A stretch of 64,000 bases of DNA from positions 1-64,000 of the forward strand of contig NZ_QPID01000008.1 in assembly GCF_003336225.1 (NCBI RefSeq). The letters run 5' to 3'. Below the pieces are notes generated by a model, which saw only the letters and a list, made by a program, of their open reading frames with translations, did not search any database and was not told the origin of the DNA. A program made the translations under genes and the position numbers. Positions 22,965 through 31,903 of the stretch are shown piece by piece (positions within the stretch are counted from its first letter, which is position 1; each line of letters opens with the position of its first letter). The stretch is from Corallincola holothuriorum. Lineage in GTDB: Bacteria > Pseudomonadota > Gammaproteobacteria > Enterobacterales > Neiellaceae.

Positions 22965-24686
22965 GTGCAACTACGTGACTACCAACAGGCTGCCGTTGAT
23001 GCGGTGTTGACGCACTTCCGCAGAACCGATGACGCGGCGGTCATTGTGTTGCCTACCGGTGCGGGGAAAAGTATCGTTATCGCCGAGTTGGCGAGACTGG
23101 CACGGTTTCCGATTTTGGTGCTGGCCCACGTGAAAGAACTGGTAGAGCAAAACCACGCAAAATTTCAGGCCTATGGCTTTGATGGTGGTATCTATTCTGC
23201 CGGTTTAGGGCGCAAAGAAAGCCAACATGCTGTGACCTTCGCCAGTGTGCAGTCGCTGAGTCGTAATCTGCAGCAGTTCAGCGGTTACTATTCACTGTTA
23301 ATCGTTGATGAGTGCCATCGCATCAGCGAAGAGAGTGAAAGCCAATATCAGCAGGTGATTAGTCATCTGCGTCAGCAAAATCCGCAGCTAAAAGTGCTGG
23401 GCCTAACCGCCACCCCCTACCGTTTAGACAAAGGCTGGATCTATCAGCAACACCACCACGGTTATGTGCGTACAGACCAATCTGTGCCTTTTAAGAAATG
23501 TGTCTATGAACTGCCATTGCGCCACTTGATCTCACGGGGTTACCTGACACCGCCAACCGTGATTGATGCGCCTGCTGCGCGCTACCAGTTTGATGAGTTG
23601 CCCAAAGAGTACACGGAAGCCGAATTGGATCAGTTTCTGGCTCGTTGCCCGCGAGTTACCAAGGCGATCTGTGAGCAGTTGTTGGTGTTGGCTGAGCAGC
23701 GCCGAGGTGTGATGGTATTTGCCGCCAGTGTTAATCATGCCGCAGAGATTGCCCGTTATCTTCCTAATGCTGAAACAGCAGTGATTACTGGTGCCACACC
23801 GGGTAAACAGCGCGACCTGCTGATTGAACAGTTTAAACAGCAGCAGCTGAAATTTTTGATCAATGTTGCGGTACTGACGACCGGTTTTGATGCGCCCCAT
23901 GTGGATTTGATTGCCATTTTGCGCCGTACCGCGTCGGTGAGTTTGTATCAGCAGATCGTTGGTCGTGGCCTACGTCTTTATGACGGCAAAGATGATTGTT
24001 TGGTGATTGACTATGCAGGTAATAATTATGACCTGCATCAGCCGGAAATCGGCATTGTGCGGCCAAACCCAAACAGTGAACTGGTGCAGGTGCTGTGCCC
24101 TGAGTGTGGTTATGGCAATCTGTTTTGGGGACTAAAGGATGCTGATGGTGATGTGATTGAGCATCATGGCCGTCGTTGTCAGGGCTTGGTGAATGATCCT
24201 GCCGATGCAGAGCAACAGATCCAGTGTGGTTTTCGTTATCAATATAAAGAGTGCCCGCAGTGCAATGCACAAAATGATATTGCGGCGCGACAGTGCCATG
24301 ATTGCGGCGCGCAGCTGATTGATGCGGATAATTTGCTACGGCAGGCATTGCAGTTGAAAGATCGCAAAGTGCTGCGTTGTGCGGGAATATCCGCTCAGGC
24401 GGATGGCGAGTTGCTGACACTGATTTATCACGATGAGGATGGCGTAGAATTAAAAGAGCGCTTTGATTTTGCTAGCGCTGGGCAGCGGAAAAAGTTCAAT
24501 GAGCTGTTTTGTCGTCGGGTGACGGCCAAGCCGCAGCCTTTGGCCGCGGCGGTAGAGGTGGTCGATCAAATTGCTGATCTGGTCGCGCCAGATTTTGTGA
24601 TCGCCCGTCAGCAGAAAAAATTCTGGAAAATCGAGCACCGTATTTTTGATTATCAAGGGCCTTATCGCAAAGCTCATCAAGCTTAG
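22965..24686 (+). CDS. radD: RadD-type superfamily 2 DNA helicase
   Basis: 573 residues, GTG start at 22965 after GGGAGA. It aligns end to end with E. coli RadD (YejH, 586 aa): LRDYQQAAVDAVLTHFRR, motif I VLPTGAGKSIVIAEL, motif II VDECHR, motif III GLTATPYR, motif V VLTTGFDAPHVDLI, motif VI YQQIVGRGLRL. The C-terminal zinc-type cysteines (CPECGYGNLFWG, CPQCNAQNDIAARQCHDCG) are also shared. RadD helps RecA-mediated strand exchange and repair of double-strand breaks. Single gene. Confidence 0.9.
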   Translation: MQLRDYQQAAVDAVLTHFRRTDDAAVIVLPTGAGKSIVIAELARLARFPILVLAHVKELVEQNHAKFQAYGFDGGIYSAGLGRKESQHAVTFASVQSLSRNLQQFSGYYSLLIVDECHRISEESESQYQQVISHLRQQNPQLKVLGLTATPYRLDKGWIYQQHHHGYVRTDQSVPFKKCVYELPLRHLISRGYLTPPTVIDAPAARYQFDELPKEYTEAELDQFLARCPRVTKAICEQLLVLAEQRRGVMVFAASVNHAAEIARYLPNAETAVITGATPGKQRDLLIEQFKQQQLKFLINVAVLTTGFDAPHVDLIAILRRTASVSLYQQIVGRGLRLYDGKDDCLVIDYAGNNYDLHQPEIGIVRPNPNSELVQVLCPECGYGNLFWGLKDADGDVIEHHGRRCQGLVNDPADAEQQIQCGFRYQYKECPQCNAQNDIAARQCHDCGAQLIDADNLLRQALQLKDRKVLRCAGISAQADGELLTLIYHDEDGVELKERFDFASAGQRKKFNELFCRRVTAKPQPLAAAVEVVDQIADLVAPDFVIARQQKKFWKIEHRIFDYQGPYRKAHQA

Positions 24687-24720
24687 TGATAAGGGCCACA
24701 GCTATTTGGGGGTGGCTGAC

Positions 24721-25908
24721 TTAGATAGGCTGTTCAGGCTCATTGTTATCTGTATCAAGCATTAGCGATAGCGCCTCTTGTGATTCAATGTCATCACCAC
24801 GAATTAGCCAAACTGAGCCTAGCGCTAAGACATAGAACAGAGCCATCAAACCTGCCAACGAGGCATGAATGCCGCTGACTTTATTGAGTGCTTCCGCTCG
24901 ATCAATTTCGGCCACAATAGCCCAGCGAAAAGTGTCAAAGTCGATATAGTCATAGGCAGATAAAACCGGTATGCCGCGATAGTCTGGTATATGCATAACC
25001 CCGGCATTACCCGCCAAAGCATTCTCAATGGCCGGTGTTTTTACCTGTTTTTGGAGAACGGTAGAGGAGCTTTCAAAGCGAGAGTCGCTGCGCATGAGAT
25101 AGTCTTGACCAACTAAATAGGTTTCACCTGACTCGCCCATTCCCGCTTTAAAATGCATGATCTGGCGTAATTCATCTGTGGGTAGCTGAAATACCAGTAC
25201 TCCTAAAACCTGATCGTTTTTGTTACTCATCGTACGTGCGATAAATATCGTAGGCGCATCGCCACTCGGTTGGTAGTGGGCAATGTCACTGATAACTACT
25301 TTGCCAGGTGTTGCCATCGCTCGCTGAAAAGTGGTGGACAGTAAGGTATCTCGCCATGAATCATCCAGCAACGCCGCACCAAAATCGGCCTCTTTTTCGA
25401 CGCTGTAAAGCGTATTTCCATTTGGGGTGATCAATAACGCATCGTAATAACCGCGTTCAGTCACAAAGCGGCGAGCCATAGGATGAAGCTCTACATGTAT
25501 CTCGTTGTAACGGGAGTTTTTAATGCCGGTATCAACCAGCTCTCGGTATTGACCTTTCGGGTGCGGATTTTTTTCGACATACACTTCGCGCAACCTAGCG
25601 CCTGGGTCTCCCTGTGTCGCCGCATAATTATCCCACAGGGCGTTGAGTTCAGCTTGCTTACTGACCAATTTGGGGTTCAAACTCCAGAAGGTTAGCTCGG
25701 TACTGGCGGTTTCGAAATAGGTCAGCAGAGCCTGCTTGCGCAGGCTGTTAATCAGTTGCAGTCGTTGCGCTGATTCATCTAATTGGCGATTGGTGAGGAG
25801 GTGGGTAATAAAGATGCCACTGCTGATAAACAGCAGCGCCAGAATGAGAGCGGTGATTAGCCAAGATCGTAGTGATAAGTTCCGTACCATGTTGCTACTC
25901 CATCCCAT
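24721..25908 (-). CDS. Membrane-anchored Cache-domain protein without output domain
   Basis: 395 residues. An N-terminal membrane helix (LITALILALLFISSGIFITH), a large periplasmic region of about 300 residues with a double-Cache arrangement (YYDALLITPNGNTLYSVEKEADFG; DAPTIFIARTM; GVLVFQLPTDELRQIM; GESGETYLVGQDYLMRSDSR), then a second helix (LMALFYVLALGSVWLI) and a tail of about 25 residues. It is the sensing half of a chemoreceptor or kinase with nothing attached. It overlaps the end of the TAXI gene by 14 bp (ATG 25908; ATG 25890 is the alternative), so the two are translated together. Confidence 0.8.
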   Translation of the reverse strand: MGWSSNMVRNLSLRSWLITALILALLFISSGIFITHLLTNRQLDESAQRLQLINSLRKQALLTYFETASTELTFWSLNPKLVSKQAELNALWDNYAATQGDPGARLREVYVEKNPHPKGQYRELVDTGIKNSRYNEIHVELHPMARRFVTERGYYDALLITPNGNTLYSVEKEADFGAALLDDSWRDTLLSTTFQRAMATPGKVVISDIAHYQPSGDAPTIFIARTMSNKNDQVLGVLVFQLPTDELRQIMHFKAGMGESGETYLVGQDYLMRSDSRFESSSTVLQKQVKTPAIENALAGNAGVMHIPDYRGIPVLSAYDYIDFDTFRWAIVAEIDRAEALNKVSGIHASLAGLMALFYVLALGSVWLIRGDDIESQEALSLMLDTDNNEPEQPI

Positions 25909-27142
25909 TCGCGAAGGCTAAACGATCTCGAACCAGCGTGTTCACCGCCTGCCAGGTAAAGCTGAAATGTTCAAACTCCTCTTGGGTCACCTTATCTTTC
26001 GAGAGATCAGTGACTACGGTGTTGAGGATTTTGACCAGTTCATCTTTAAGCTCATGGAGCTGAGCATTTTCTTGTGTTTGTTGCGCTTGTTCCGCGATAT
26101 TCATCAGCTGCAGTGTGTATTCACTAACCCGTACTTTTCGTCGGCGCATTACCCGTGAGCGGAGCGCTAGTCCCAATGATGAAACAAAAGCGCCTACGTA
26201 AATAAACGACGCCAGCATGCGAGTGTTCTTTTGTAGGAATCCTGGTTTTTCGCGATCGTAATAGCCTTGAGCACCGGGATGTAGCGGGATAGGAATATCA
26301 GAGTCATCAGTAATAGGTCTAATAAACCCGGCTAATTTACTGTGCGCTGCTAACTCAGAATGATGTTCAAATAACAGCGCTGTGAGTTCATTGACCACCT
26401 CATAGTCGAGGTCTTTGTGAGCCAGTAAAACTCGATCCAACACGGCTGTTGGTAGATCTCGTTCCGGTACGGGAGGCGATCCCCGATACGCGCCGGCAGG
26501 CACAACACCAGCGCTTAAAGAGGAGTGTCGTAGAGACAGCGCTTCAGCATGCTCGATTGGTACAATATGCATTTGCTGATTTCTCACCAGCGCACGGATA
26601 GCGCGGTTGCCTGGCGCCCGTACTCGATAAGCGGCGTCAACCTGTCCCATTACCATGGCGAAATTAGCGGCTTCTTCTGACATAGGCAAAGCCGTTAAAT
26701 CATCTTGCGTGAGGCCATAATGGTCGGCCACAAACCAGAACGAATCGTGTTGGCCACTGATTAGTGGTGCCGTCACCACAAACTTGCCCTGTAATTCGTT
26801 GAAGCTATTTATGTTAGATGCATCGTTGACGATGAGCTGGTAGGCATCAACAAATAGCGAGGCCACTGCGGTACTCTTTTCATTGACCTGTGCATCCGCT
26901 TGTGTGGTTGCGAAGTCAACGTGACCGGCTTGCAATAAGCGGATGTTGTCTGATGAACCGCCAGTCTCAAAAACATCTATTTGGGAGAGCTCATTCTGCT
27001 GGTTATAGACTTTAGCAATGGCAGAGGCCAGCTCAAACGATTCGCTGTGACGTGGCCCTGCAGCGATTGTCAGCCGTGTTTCTTGCGTTGATATGAACCA
27101 GAGCACTGTGGCGCTTATTAGTGCCAGCCAAATTAGGCCCAA
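25895..27142 (-). CDS. Membrane-anchored TAXI-family (TRAP) solute-binding protein
   Basis: About 415 residues. An N-terminal membrane helix (LIWLALISATVLWFIS), then a TAXI-type binding domain: RLTIAAGPRHSESFELASAI, GGSSDNIRLLQAGHVDFATTQ, and VMGQVDAAYRVRAPGNRAI. A second helix (LASFIYVGAFVSSLGLALR) is followed by an ~80-residue cytoplasmic coiled coil (IAEQAQQTQENAQLHELKDEL). Normal TAXI proteins are free periplasmic subunits next to a TRAP permease; none is here. The TTG at 27142 has no ribosome-binding site. An ATT at 27163 lies 8 bp after GGAG and adds basic residues before the helix. It probably acts as a ligand sensor with the Cache protein. Confidence 0.75.
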   Translation of the reverse strand: MGLIWLALISATVLWFISTQETRLTIAAGPRHSESFELASAIAKVYNQQNELSQIDVFETGGSSDNIRLLQAGHVDFATTQADAQVNEKSTAVASLFVDAYQLIVNDASNINSFNELQGKFVVTAPLISGQHDSFWFVADHYGLTQDDLTALPMSEEAANFAMVMGQVDAAYRVRAPGNRAIRALVRNQQMHIVPIEHAEALSLRHSSLSAGVVPAGAYRGSPPVPERDLPTAVLDRVLLAHKDLDYEVVNELTALLFEHHSELAAHSKLAGFIRPITDDSDIPIPLHPGAQGYYDREKPGFLQKNTRMLASFIYVGAFVSSLGLALRSRVMRRRKVRVSEYTLQLMNIAEQAQQTQENAQLHELKDELVKILNTVVTDLSKDKVTQEEFEHFSFTWQAVNTLVRDRLAFANGME

Positions 27143-27456
27143 AATAAACAGACGTGTGCGAATGGCTCTATCTCCTAGGTCGTGCGGTTAATATTGGCGA
27201 CTATTTAGCCGTGGTTATTGGTGCTTATTTCAGCATGATAGCACGATACAAAGCGACTGCTTTGGCTTGTTAAATATCGCTTATCAACGGCTGCTGGATT
27301 ACTCGTAACGGTTAATCTAAGTCGCGTAGAGGATGATCTATTGAGACATAGCGCTTAAAACGATTATGAAACTTATAGCAGCCGTGAATAAACCTTGTCC
27401 TCCTGTTTAGGCGTTGGTGTAGACTGCGGAAAACTATTCATTATTGACATGCTTTC
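27143..27456. other. Divergent intergenic region
   Basis: 314 bp between the TAXI gene and the phosphotransferase gene. CCTAGGAGATAG at about 27168-27179 (minus strand) is a strong ribosome-binding site that bears on the TAXI start. Otherwise I see no gene, hairpin or recognisable operator. Confidence 0.5.
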
Positions 27457-28536
27457 ATGGCTATTTCAGCTATTGTCCGGGACAAAATACTGCAAGTAAC
27501 GGGAGCCGAACGACTGGCAGAGGTTACCCCTATTCAAAGTTTATGGGGTGGATTAGGGGAGCTATTTAGGGTCTCATTGGTGCATGTTGACAGCATGAGC
27601 GACAATACCAACATTCCCCAACTTAGCTCCGTTGTTGTTAAGCATATCCTCTTTCGTGCGCCGGTAGACCATCCCAGAGGTTGGAATAGCGATCTCTCGT
27701 TTCAACGCAAAATGCACTCTTACGATGTGGAACAGCATTGGTATCAGATTTATGCTGATTCATGTTTGCCAACATGCAGAGTACCCCGCTGTTTATTTGT
27801 CGAACGCCATGCAGACGAAATGCTGTTGGTACTAGAAGATCTCGCTATCGATTTTCCTGAGTTGATTGAGCAGCCTAATGTCCTGCAGATAGAGGCCTGC
27901 ATCTATTGGCTGGCCAATTTTCATGCCCGTTTTCTTGACCAAGCGGCGGATGAATTATGGCCGGTAGGCGGTTATTGGCATTTAGACACTCGGCCTGATG
28001 AATTAGCGGCGATGACAGATTTACGCTTACAGCAAGCGGCACCAGCGCTTGATGGCGCGATCAAACAATGCCGCTATCAGACGCTGATCCATGGTGATGC
28101 CAAGCTGGCGAATTTCTGCTTCTCGGCAGATGGTAAACGAGCCGCAGCGGTTGACTTTCAATATGTCGGCCAAGGCCCAGGTATCAAGGATCTGATGCTA
28201 TTCATTAGTAGTGCGGTGCCGCCAGCGTTATGTGAAGAATGGCAAGAACCGTTGTTGGATACCTATTTCCGTTTTTTATTCGAAGCGTTGCAGCGACAGA
28301 GCAAGACAGCCGTTGTTGATTGGCCAGCGCTGGAGCAGGAGTGGCGCTTTATGTTTGCGATCACCTGGGCTGATTTTCAGCGCTTTGTTCAGGGCTGGTG
28401 CCCAGACCATTGGAAGATAAATGACTACAGCCGAAGCCTCACCGAGCAAGCATTGCTAGCGTTAGATCAAGTCGCAGCAGAGCCGGCTAGTGTGAACCCC
28501 ATCGTGGCGTCGGATAATAAGGTCGATCATGACTGA
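27457..28536 (+). CDS. Phosphotransferase of the aminoglycoside/ecdysteroid kinase-like superfamily
   Basis: 359 residues with an eukaryotic-kinase-like fold. It has a VVKHILF-type lysine strand (about residue 65), the catalytic loop LIHGDAKLANFCF (Brenner motif HGDxxxxN, about residue 210) and VDFQYVGQGPGIKDLMLF with the metal-binding Asp. EcKinase-like family members phosphorylate alcohols of small molecules; the substrate here is unknown. It overlaps the next gene by 8 bp. Pairing with an inositol-monophosphatase-family phosphatase suggests that the two act on the same phosphorylated metabolite. Confidence 0.75.
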   Translation: MAISAIVRDKILQVTGAERLAEVTPIQSLWGGLGELFRVSLVHVDSMSDNTNIPQLSSVVVKHILFRAPVDHPRGWNSDLSFQRKMHSYDVEQHWYQIYADSCLPTCRVPRCLFVERHADEMLLVLEDLAIDFPELIEQPNVLQIEACIYWLANFHARFLDQAADELWPVGGYWHLDTRPDELAAMTDLRLQQAAPALDGAIKQCRYQTLIHGDAKLANFCFSADGKRAAAVDFQYVGQGPGIKDLMLFISSAVPPALCEEWQEPLLDTYFRFLFEALQRQSKTAVVDWPALEQEWRFMFAITWADFQRFVQGWCPDHWKINDYSRSLTEQALLALDQVAAEPASVNPIVASDNKVDHD

Positions 28537-29503
28537 GCAAGCTAACGCTGAATTGTCGATACAGGAGCTAAAACTATTGCTGGTTTATGCCAGTAAAGCC
28601 GCCACCGCTGCCGCCCGCTATATTCAGAGTTTTGACCGCTCAGCGCTGCAAGTACAGGACAAGGTTGGCGGTGACAGCTTGGCTTCACAAGTGGTGACGC
28701 AGGTGGATATTGCGTGTGAACAGCTGATTAAGCTGCACTTACAGCCGAGCTGCGAGCAATGGCAGATTGCTTTGCTTGGCGAAGAAAGTGCCGATGAGTA
28801 TGGTCACGCTCAGCACCCCAGATTAACCAGGGATTACTTCTGGTGTATTGATCCGCTGGATGGCACTTTGCCTTTTATTGAAGGTGGCGCTGGTTACGCC
28901 GTTTCTATTGCTTTGGTATCTAAGCTAGGCCAGCCGTTACTGGGGGTGGTGGCGCATCCGTCCAGTAATAATTTATATCAAGGGGTTGTGTGCGGCAGTG
29001 AGCATCTGCTCTATAAGAATGGCTTGCCTTGGCAACCCAAGGGCATCGGAGGCAGCCAGGTTCACAACCTGTTTCCGGCGACTGAGCAAGATCATAGCCA
29101 ACCCATATTGAGCTGTTTTTTTGACCGTAGTTTTGTTCAGCAAGCCAATTTCAAAATACTAATGTCTCGGCTTGAGCAACAGGTTCAGTTATTAGGATAC
29201 TCGGCGATAGACATAGCCCATGATGCCGGTGCTGTGATGAACGCGATACAGGTGCTGGAACATCCGTCCGCCTGCTACTTTAAATTACCGAAGACCCATC
29301 CTGGCGGCGGTAGTTTGTGGGATTTTGCCGCCACCGCCGCTATTACAAGCGCCGCAGATGGCTGGGTTAGTGATATTTATGGTGCGCCGCTGGATCTTAA
29401 TCGTTGTGATTCTACTTTCATGAATCATCGTGGTGTGTTGTATGCGACTGATAGCCGTATCGCCGAGATGATCATGGCGATAGCCAATAGAGGTCAGCTT
29501 TAA
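28529..29503 (+). CDS. Inositol monophosphatase family protein
   Basis: 324 residues. Metal-binding motifs of the family are all present: LGEESADE (first Glu), CIDPLDGTLPFIEGG (DPLDGT) and GGSLWDFAATAAI (WDxA near the C-terminus). This is a lithium-sensitive Mg-dependent phosphatase fold shared by IMPases, fructose-1,6-bisphosphatases and 3'(2'),5'-bisphosphate nucleotidases (CysQ). Sequence alone does not fix the substrate. Translationally coupled to the phosphotransferase. Confidence 0.8.
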   Translation: MTEQANAELSIQELKLLLVYASKAATAAARYIQSFDRSALQVQDKVGGDSLASQVVTQVDIACEQLIKLHLQPSCEQWQIALLGEESADEYGHAQHPRLTRDYFWCIDPLDGTLPFIEGGAGYAVSIALVSKLGQPLLGVVAHPSSNNLYQGVVCGSEHLLYKNGLPWQPKGIGGSQVHNLFPATEQDHSQPILSCFFDRSFVQQANFKILMSRLEQQVQLLGYSAIDIAHDAGAVMNAIQVLEHPSACYFKLPKTHPGGGSLWDFAATAAITSAADGWVSDIYGAPLDLNRCDSTFMNHRGVLYATDSRIAEMIMAIANRGQL

Positions 29504-29624
29504 TACTGCGATTGAGGTGAGATTGTAGAGGTGCAATCAATGACTCCATGAACGAACTGCGGGGGCGACCCAGATCACCTGAGCCGTCCCGTGTTGCATT
29601 GTGATCCACTCCTTAGATGCACAG

Positions 29625-29852
29625 CTAAGCGTCAGAACCTGCCATTTTTAGCCCAGAATACAGAATGTTGCTGTCAGTGCTGGCATACGTTTCTGCTACG
29701 TCATTGCCATAAAGGTTCATCTGCTGTTGCTCGCCTGGATTGCCAAAGAATGCATCTTTCCCAATAGCTTGCGGCAGCTCGACAGATCCGATGTTGTTTT
29801 CTTTAAATGCCTTATCGCCTAGCGTTGTTACGCTTTCAGGTATTGATAAACC
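29625..29852 (-). pseudogene. C-terminal fragment of a BspA-type leucine-rich-repeat (LRR_5) protein
   Basis: The minus strand reads GLSIPESVTTLGDKAFKENN, then IGSVELPQAIGKDAFFGNP, YGNDVAETYASTDSNILYS and a stop at 29625-29627. SIPESVTTLGDKAF is a textbook LRR_5 repeat, and two repeats remain. A stop lies just upstream in frame and no start codon or signal peptide is present, so this is a relic of a larger surface protein. It fills the otherwise gene-free gap before the Nudix gene. Confidence 0.65.
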
Positions 29853-29875
29853 ACTTCATGAGGAAACTTTCTGTT

Positions 29876-30424
29876 CTATAAAGGGAGTGCGCTTGCGGCA
29901 AGTGCTAAGGTCACACTGGCACCGTTCGCACTGGCTAGCATAGTGCGTAGTTCTTGCGCGGAGATCAGGTGCTTGCGGATCTGCTCGCCTTCTTCCACCA
30001 GTCCGCCAATTTTATTGACATCTACTTGGCTGAGGTCTGCTTCGACAAGGAAAATGGTGGTTGTTTCGGTACTGATGCCGGGGCTTAGGTAAAAACGGCC
30101 GAGCTTGGTTAAGGCCGATCCGTCTAACGCGAGTTCAACTTCTTCTATCGTTTCTCTGAGTGCTGCTTGTTCCGCGGTTTCACCTTCATCAATCATGCCT
30201 GCCACCATTTCGATCAGGCTTGGTCCTTGGTCTATTGCGCCAGGGCGAAACTGAGAGACCACTAACACTGAGTCGGTGTTGCGATCATAAGGCAGCACTG
30301 CGACTGATTGACCGCGCTGAACACATTCAACGGTTTTTGTTTGGCCGTTTTGTGATACTTGCCATTGCTCTACTTTGGCGTAGCCGTTGTACATTTTCTT
30401 TTTCGAGATAATTTCGATATCCAT
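29876..30424 (-). CDS. Nudix hydrolase, probable ADP-ribose pyrophosphatase
   Basis: 182 residues with a full Nudix box, GMIDEGETAEQAALRETIEE plus V (about residues 76-96), and an upstream FRPGAIDQGPSLIEMVAG segment typical of ADP-ribose pyrophosphatases (NudF/YffH-like). Expected to cleave ADP-ribose or a related nucleoside diphosphate. It is the third gene of an operon with nrtR and an NMN/NaMN adenylyltransferase, 12 bp behind nrtR. Since ADP-ribose is the known effector of NrtR, this enzyme could remove the inducer. SD AGGAAA before ATG 30424. Confidence 0.8.
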   Translation of the reverse strand: MDIEIISKKKMYNGYAKVEQWQVSQNGQTKTVECVQRGQSVAVLPYDRNTDSVLVVSQFRPGAIDQGPSLIEMVAGMIDEGETAEQAALRETIEEVELALDGSALTKLGRFYLSPGISTETTTIFLVEADLSQVDVNKIGGLVEEGEQIRKHLISAQELRTMLASANGASVTLALAASALPL

Positions 30425-30436
30425 ATGTTTTCCTGT

Positions 30437-31168
30437 TTAGTCCTTTTTATGACCCTGCATCACGCGCTCGAAGGTCGTAATGCCTGTTTGTTGAATATGA
30501 TAAAGCACGGTGGGTGAACCCCGCCCCTGGATCCGTTTTCCAGTATCTACCAGCAAATTGGTTGCCAATAATCTGTCTCTAAAGGCCTTCTTATGTAGCT
30601 TGTTTTGCAGTAGTTCTTCATAAATCCGCTGTAATTCGGGAAGTGAGCAGGTTGGCTCAGCGAGATACAGTGGTTGACTGGTATACAGTGCTTTACTGGA
30701 GAGGCGCTCGACGGCGAGTGTAACTAATTGGTTATGATCAAAAGGGAGCGCGTGATCATTATTTTGTTGATTTTTGTCCCCTTTGTTCTGCTCCTGCGCA
30801 GTACTGTTTGCATAGTGTCGCGCTGGTACCCAGCATTGTTCATCAGATACCAAGGCCGAACGAGAGAAGGGCACCAGTGCTAAGTGCAGCACTGTCATCG
30901 ACCAACCTCTGGGGTCGCGTTTGGCATTACCGACAGTGCAAACCTGCTCGATATGCGCGGGTTCAACGCCGACCTTGTTGATGATCAGGCGGCTAACTGT
31001 ATCTTGCAGTTGCTCGTCTGTGTTTTCAAAAACATATCCGCCAGGTAAGGCAAAGCAGTTTGGAAAGGTATCGCTGTCTGCCTTACGTCGCCAGAGCAGT
31101 AGTTCAAGTTGTCCTGTGCCAACGTCAGGGTTGATCCGAAACAGCGCGACATCAACGGTTGCAAACAT
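30437..31168 (-). CDS. nrtR: NrtR, Nudix-related transcriptional regulator of NAD metabolism
   Basis: 243 residues. The N-terminal Nudix-like domain (DVALFRINPDV...LLLWRRK; FALPGGYVFENTDEQLQDTV) has a degenerate Nudix box, so it should bind rather than hydrolyse. The C-terminal winged helix (LQRIYEELLQNKLHKKAFRD; GSPTVLYHI) is the NrtR DNA-binding domain. NrtR proteins repress NAD biosynthesis operons and are released by ADP-ribose. Its location inside a divergent set of pncA-pncB-nadE and adenylyltransferase genes strongly supports that role. It probably binds the palindrome between the two operons. Confidence 0.88.
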   Translation of the reverse strand: MFATVDVALFRINPDVGTGQLELLLWRRKADSDTFPNCFALPGGYVFENTDEQLQDTVSRLIINKVGVEPAHIEQVCTVGNAKRDPRGWSMTVLHLALVPFSRSALVSDEQCWVPARHYANSTAQEQNKGDKNQQNNDHALPFDHNQLVTLAVERLSSKALYTSQPLYLAEPTCSLPELQRIYEELLQNKLHKKAFRDRLLATNLLVDTGKRIQGRGSPTVLYHIQQTGITTFERVMQGHKKD

Positions 31169-31172
31169 CGTA

Positions 31173-31748
31173 CTACCCTCCTTGGTAAAGCTGATGCTGG
31201 TGGATCACATCGCGTACGGCAGGAGTGACCCACTGGCTAATGTCCTCATCATTGGCGATTCGTGCTCTGACCAATGTGCTTCTGATTGGCGCGCGTTCGT
31301 TCACAACAACCAATGGCCAATTCGCTAAAAGCTCGTCGGAACGGTGGAAGCTAGAGAAATTATTTGCATTGTCAGGGCCTACTGCCAGAGCGAAAGATGC
31401 CGCAGGGTAGGCACGTTGCAGATGCTCCATTAGCGTCATACTGTAGATCGGTTTATCTGCTTGCTGTAACTGATCTTCAATGGCCATGAGTTGAACTGCG
31501 GGATTGTCCAAGTCACCTATAAATGCAGCCACCATCTCGCAGCGTACCTCATAGCTGGCCATCTCTTTTCCCCATGCATGCTTAAAGCTAGGTACAAGCC
31601 ATACTTCGAAACCTTGTTCCGTTAGCTGGGAAATAGCATCTTGATGTCCGCGAGTAGGGGGGTTAAATGCGGATCCGAATACCGCAATTTTTTGTGTCGT
31701 CCTATCTGACATGTTGATCACAACCTGTTGCTGCTGTTGAAGAGACAC
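31173..31748 (-). CDS. Nicotinate/nicotinamide mononucleotide adenylyltransferase (NadD-like)
   Basis: 191 residues; the start may instead be Met13 at 31712, giving MSDRTTQKIAVFGSAFNPP. GSAFNPPTRGHQDAI is the nucleotidyltransferase (T/H)xGH loop. GPDNANNFSSFHR and IRSTLVRARIA correspond to the GxDxxxxF and ISSTxIR motifs. It transfers AMP to NaMN or NMN. Because bacteria of this group have a housekeeping nadD elsewhere, this is probably the pathway-specific copy that completes the salvage route with pncA, pncB and nadE. First gene of the leftward operon, with nrtR 4 bp behind. Confidence 0.8.
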   Translation of the reverse strand: MSLQQQQQVVINMSDRTTQKIAVFGSAFNPPTRGHQDAISQLTEQGFEVWLVPSFKHAWGKEMASYEVRCEMVAAFIGDLDNPAVQLMAIEDQLQQADKPIYSMTLMEHLQRAYPAASFALAVGPDNANNFSSFHRSDELLANWPLVVVNERAPIRSTLVRARIANDEDISQWVTPAVRDVIHQHQLYQGG

Positions 31749-31811
31749 AGAAAAGCGGATTAGCTAGCTTGTGTGTCATGGCTCAGAGTTATTGAGGCTC
31801 ATCATAGTTGA

Positions 31812-31840
31812 CAGAAAGGTATTTTTGCAATACCTTTCTG
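31812..31840. promoter_or_regulatory. Perfect inverted repeat between the divergent NAD operons, probable NrtR operator
   Basis: CAGAAAGGTAT (31812-31822) and ATACCTTTCTG (31830-31840) are exact 11-bp complements around TTTTGCA. It lies 63 bp from one start codon and 64 bp from the other, ideal for controlling both directions. A T run does not follow, so it is unlikely to be a terminator. Assignment to NrtR follows from the neighbouring regulator gene, not from a known consensus. Confidence 0.6.
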
Positions 31841-31903
31841 CTTAAAGGTGTTTTAGAGATACCAATAAGCGTGGCGATAAGGCTATGTATGGAGAACGGA
31901 ATT

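Noticed and set aside
23860-24420. Minus-strand frames (186 and 122 codons) opposite radD
   Set aside because: Antisense shadows of the conserved helicase; His- and Pro-rich translation and no start signals.
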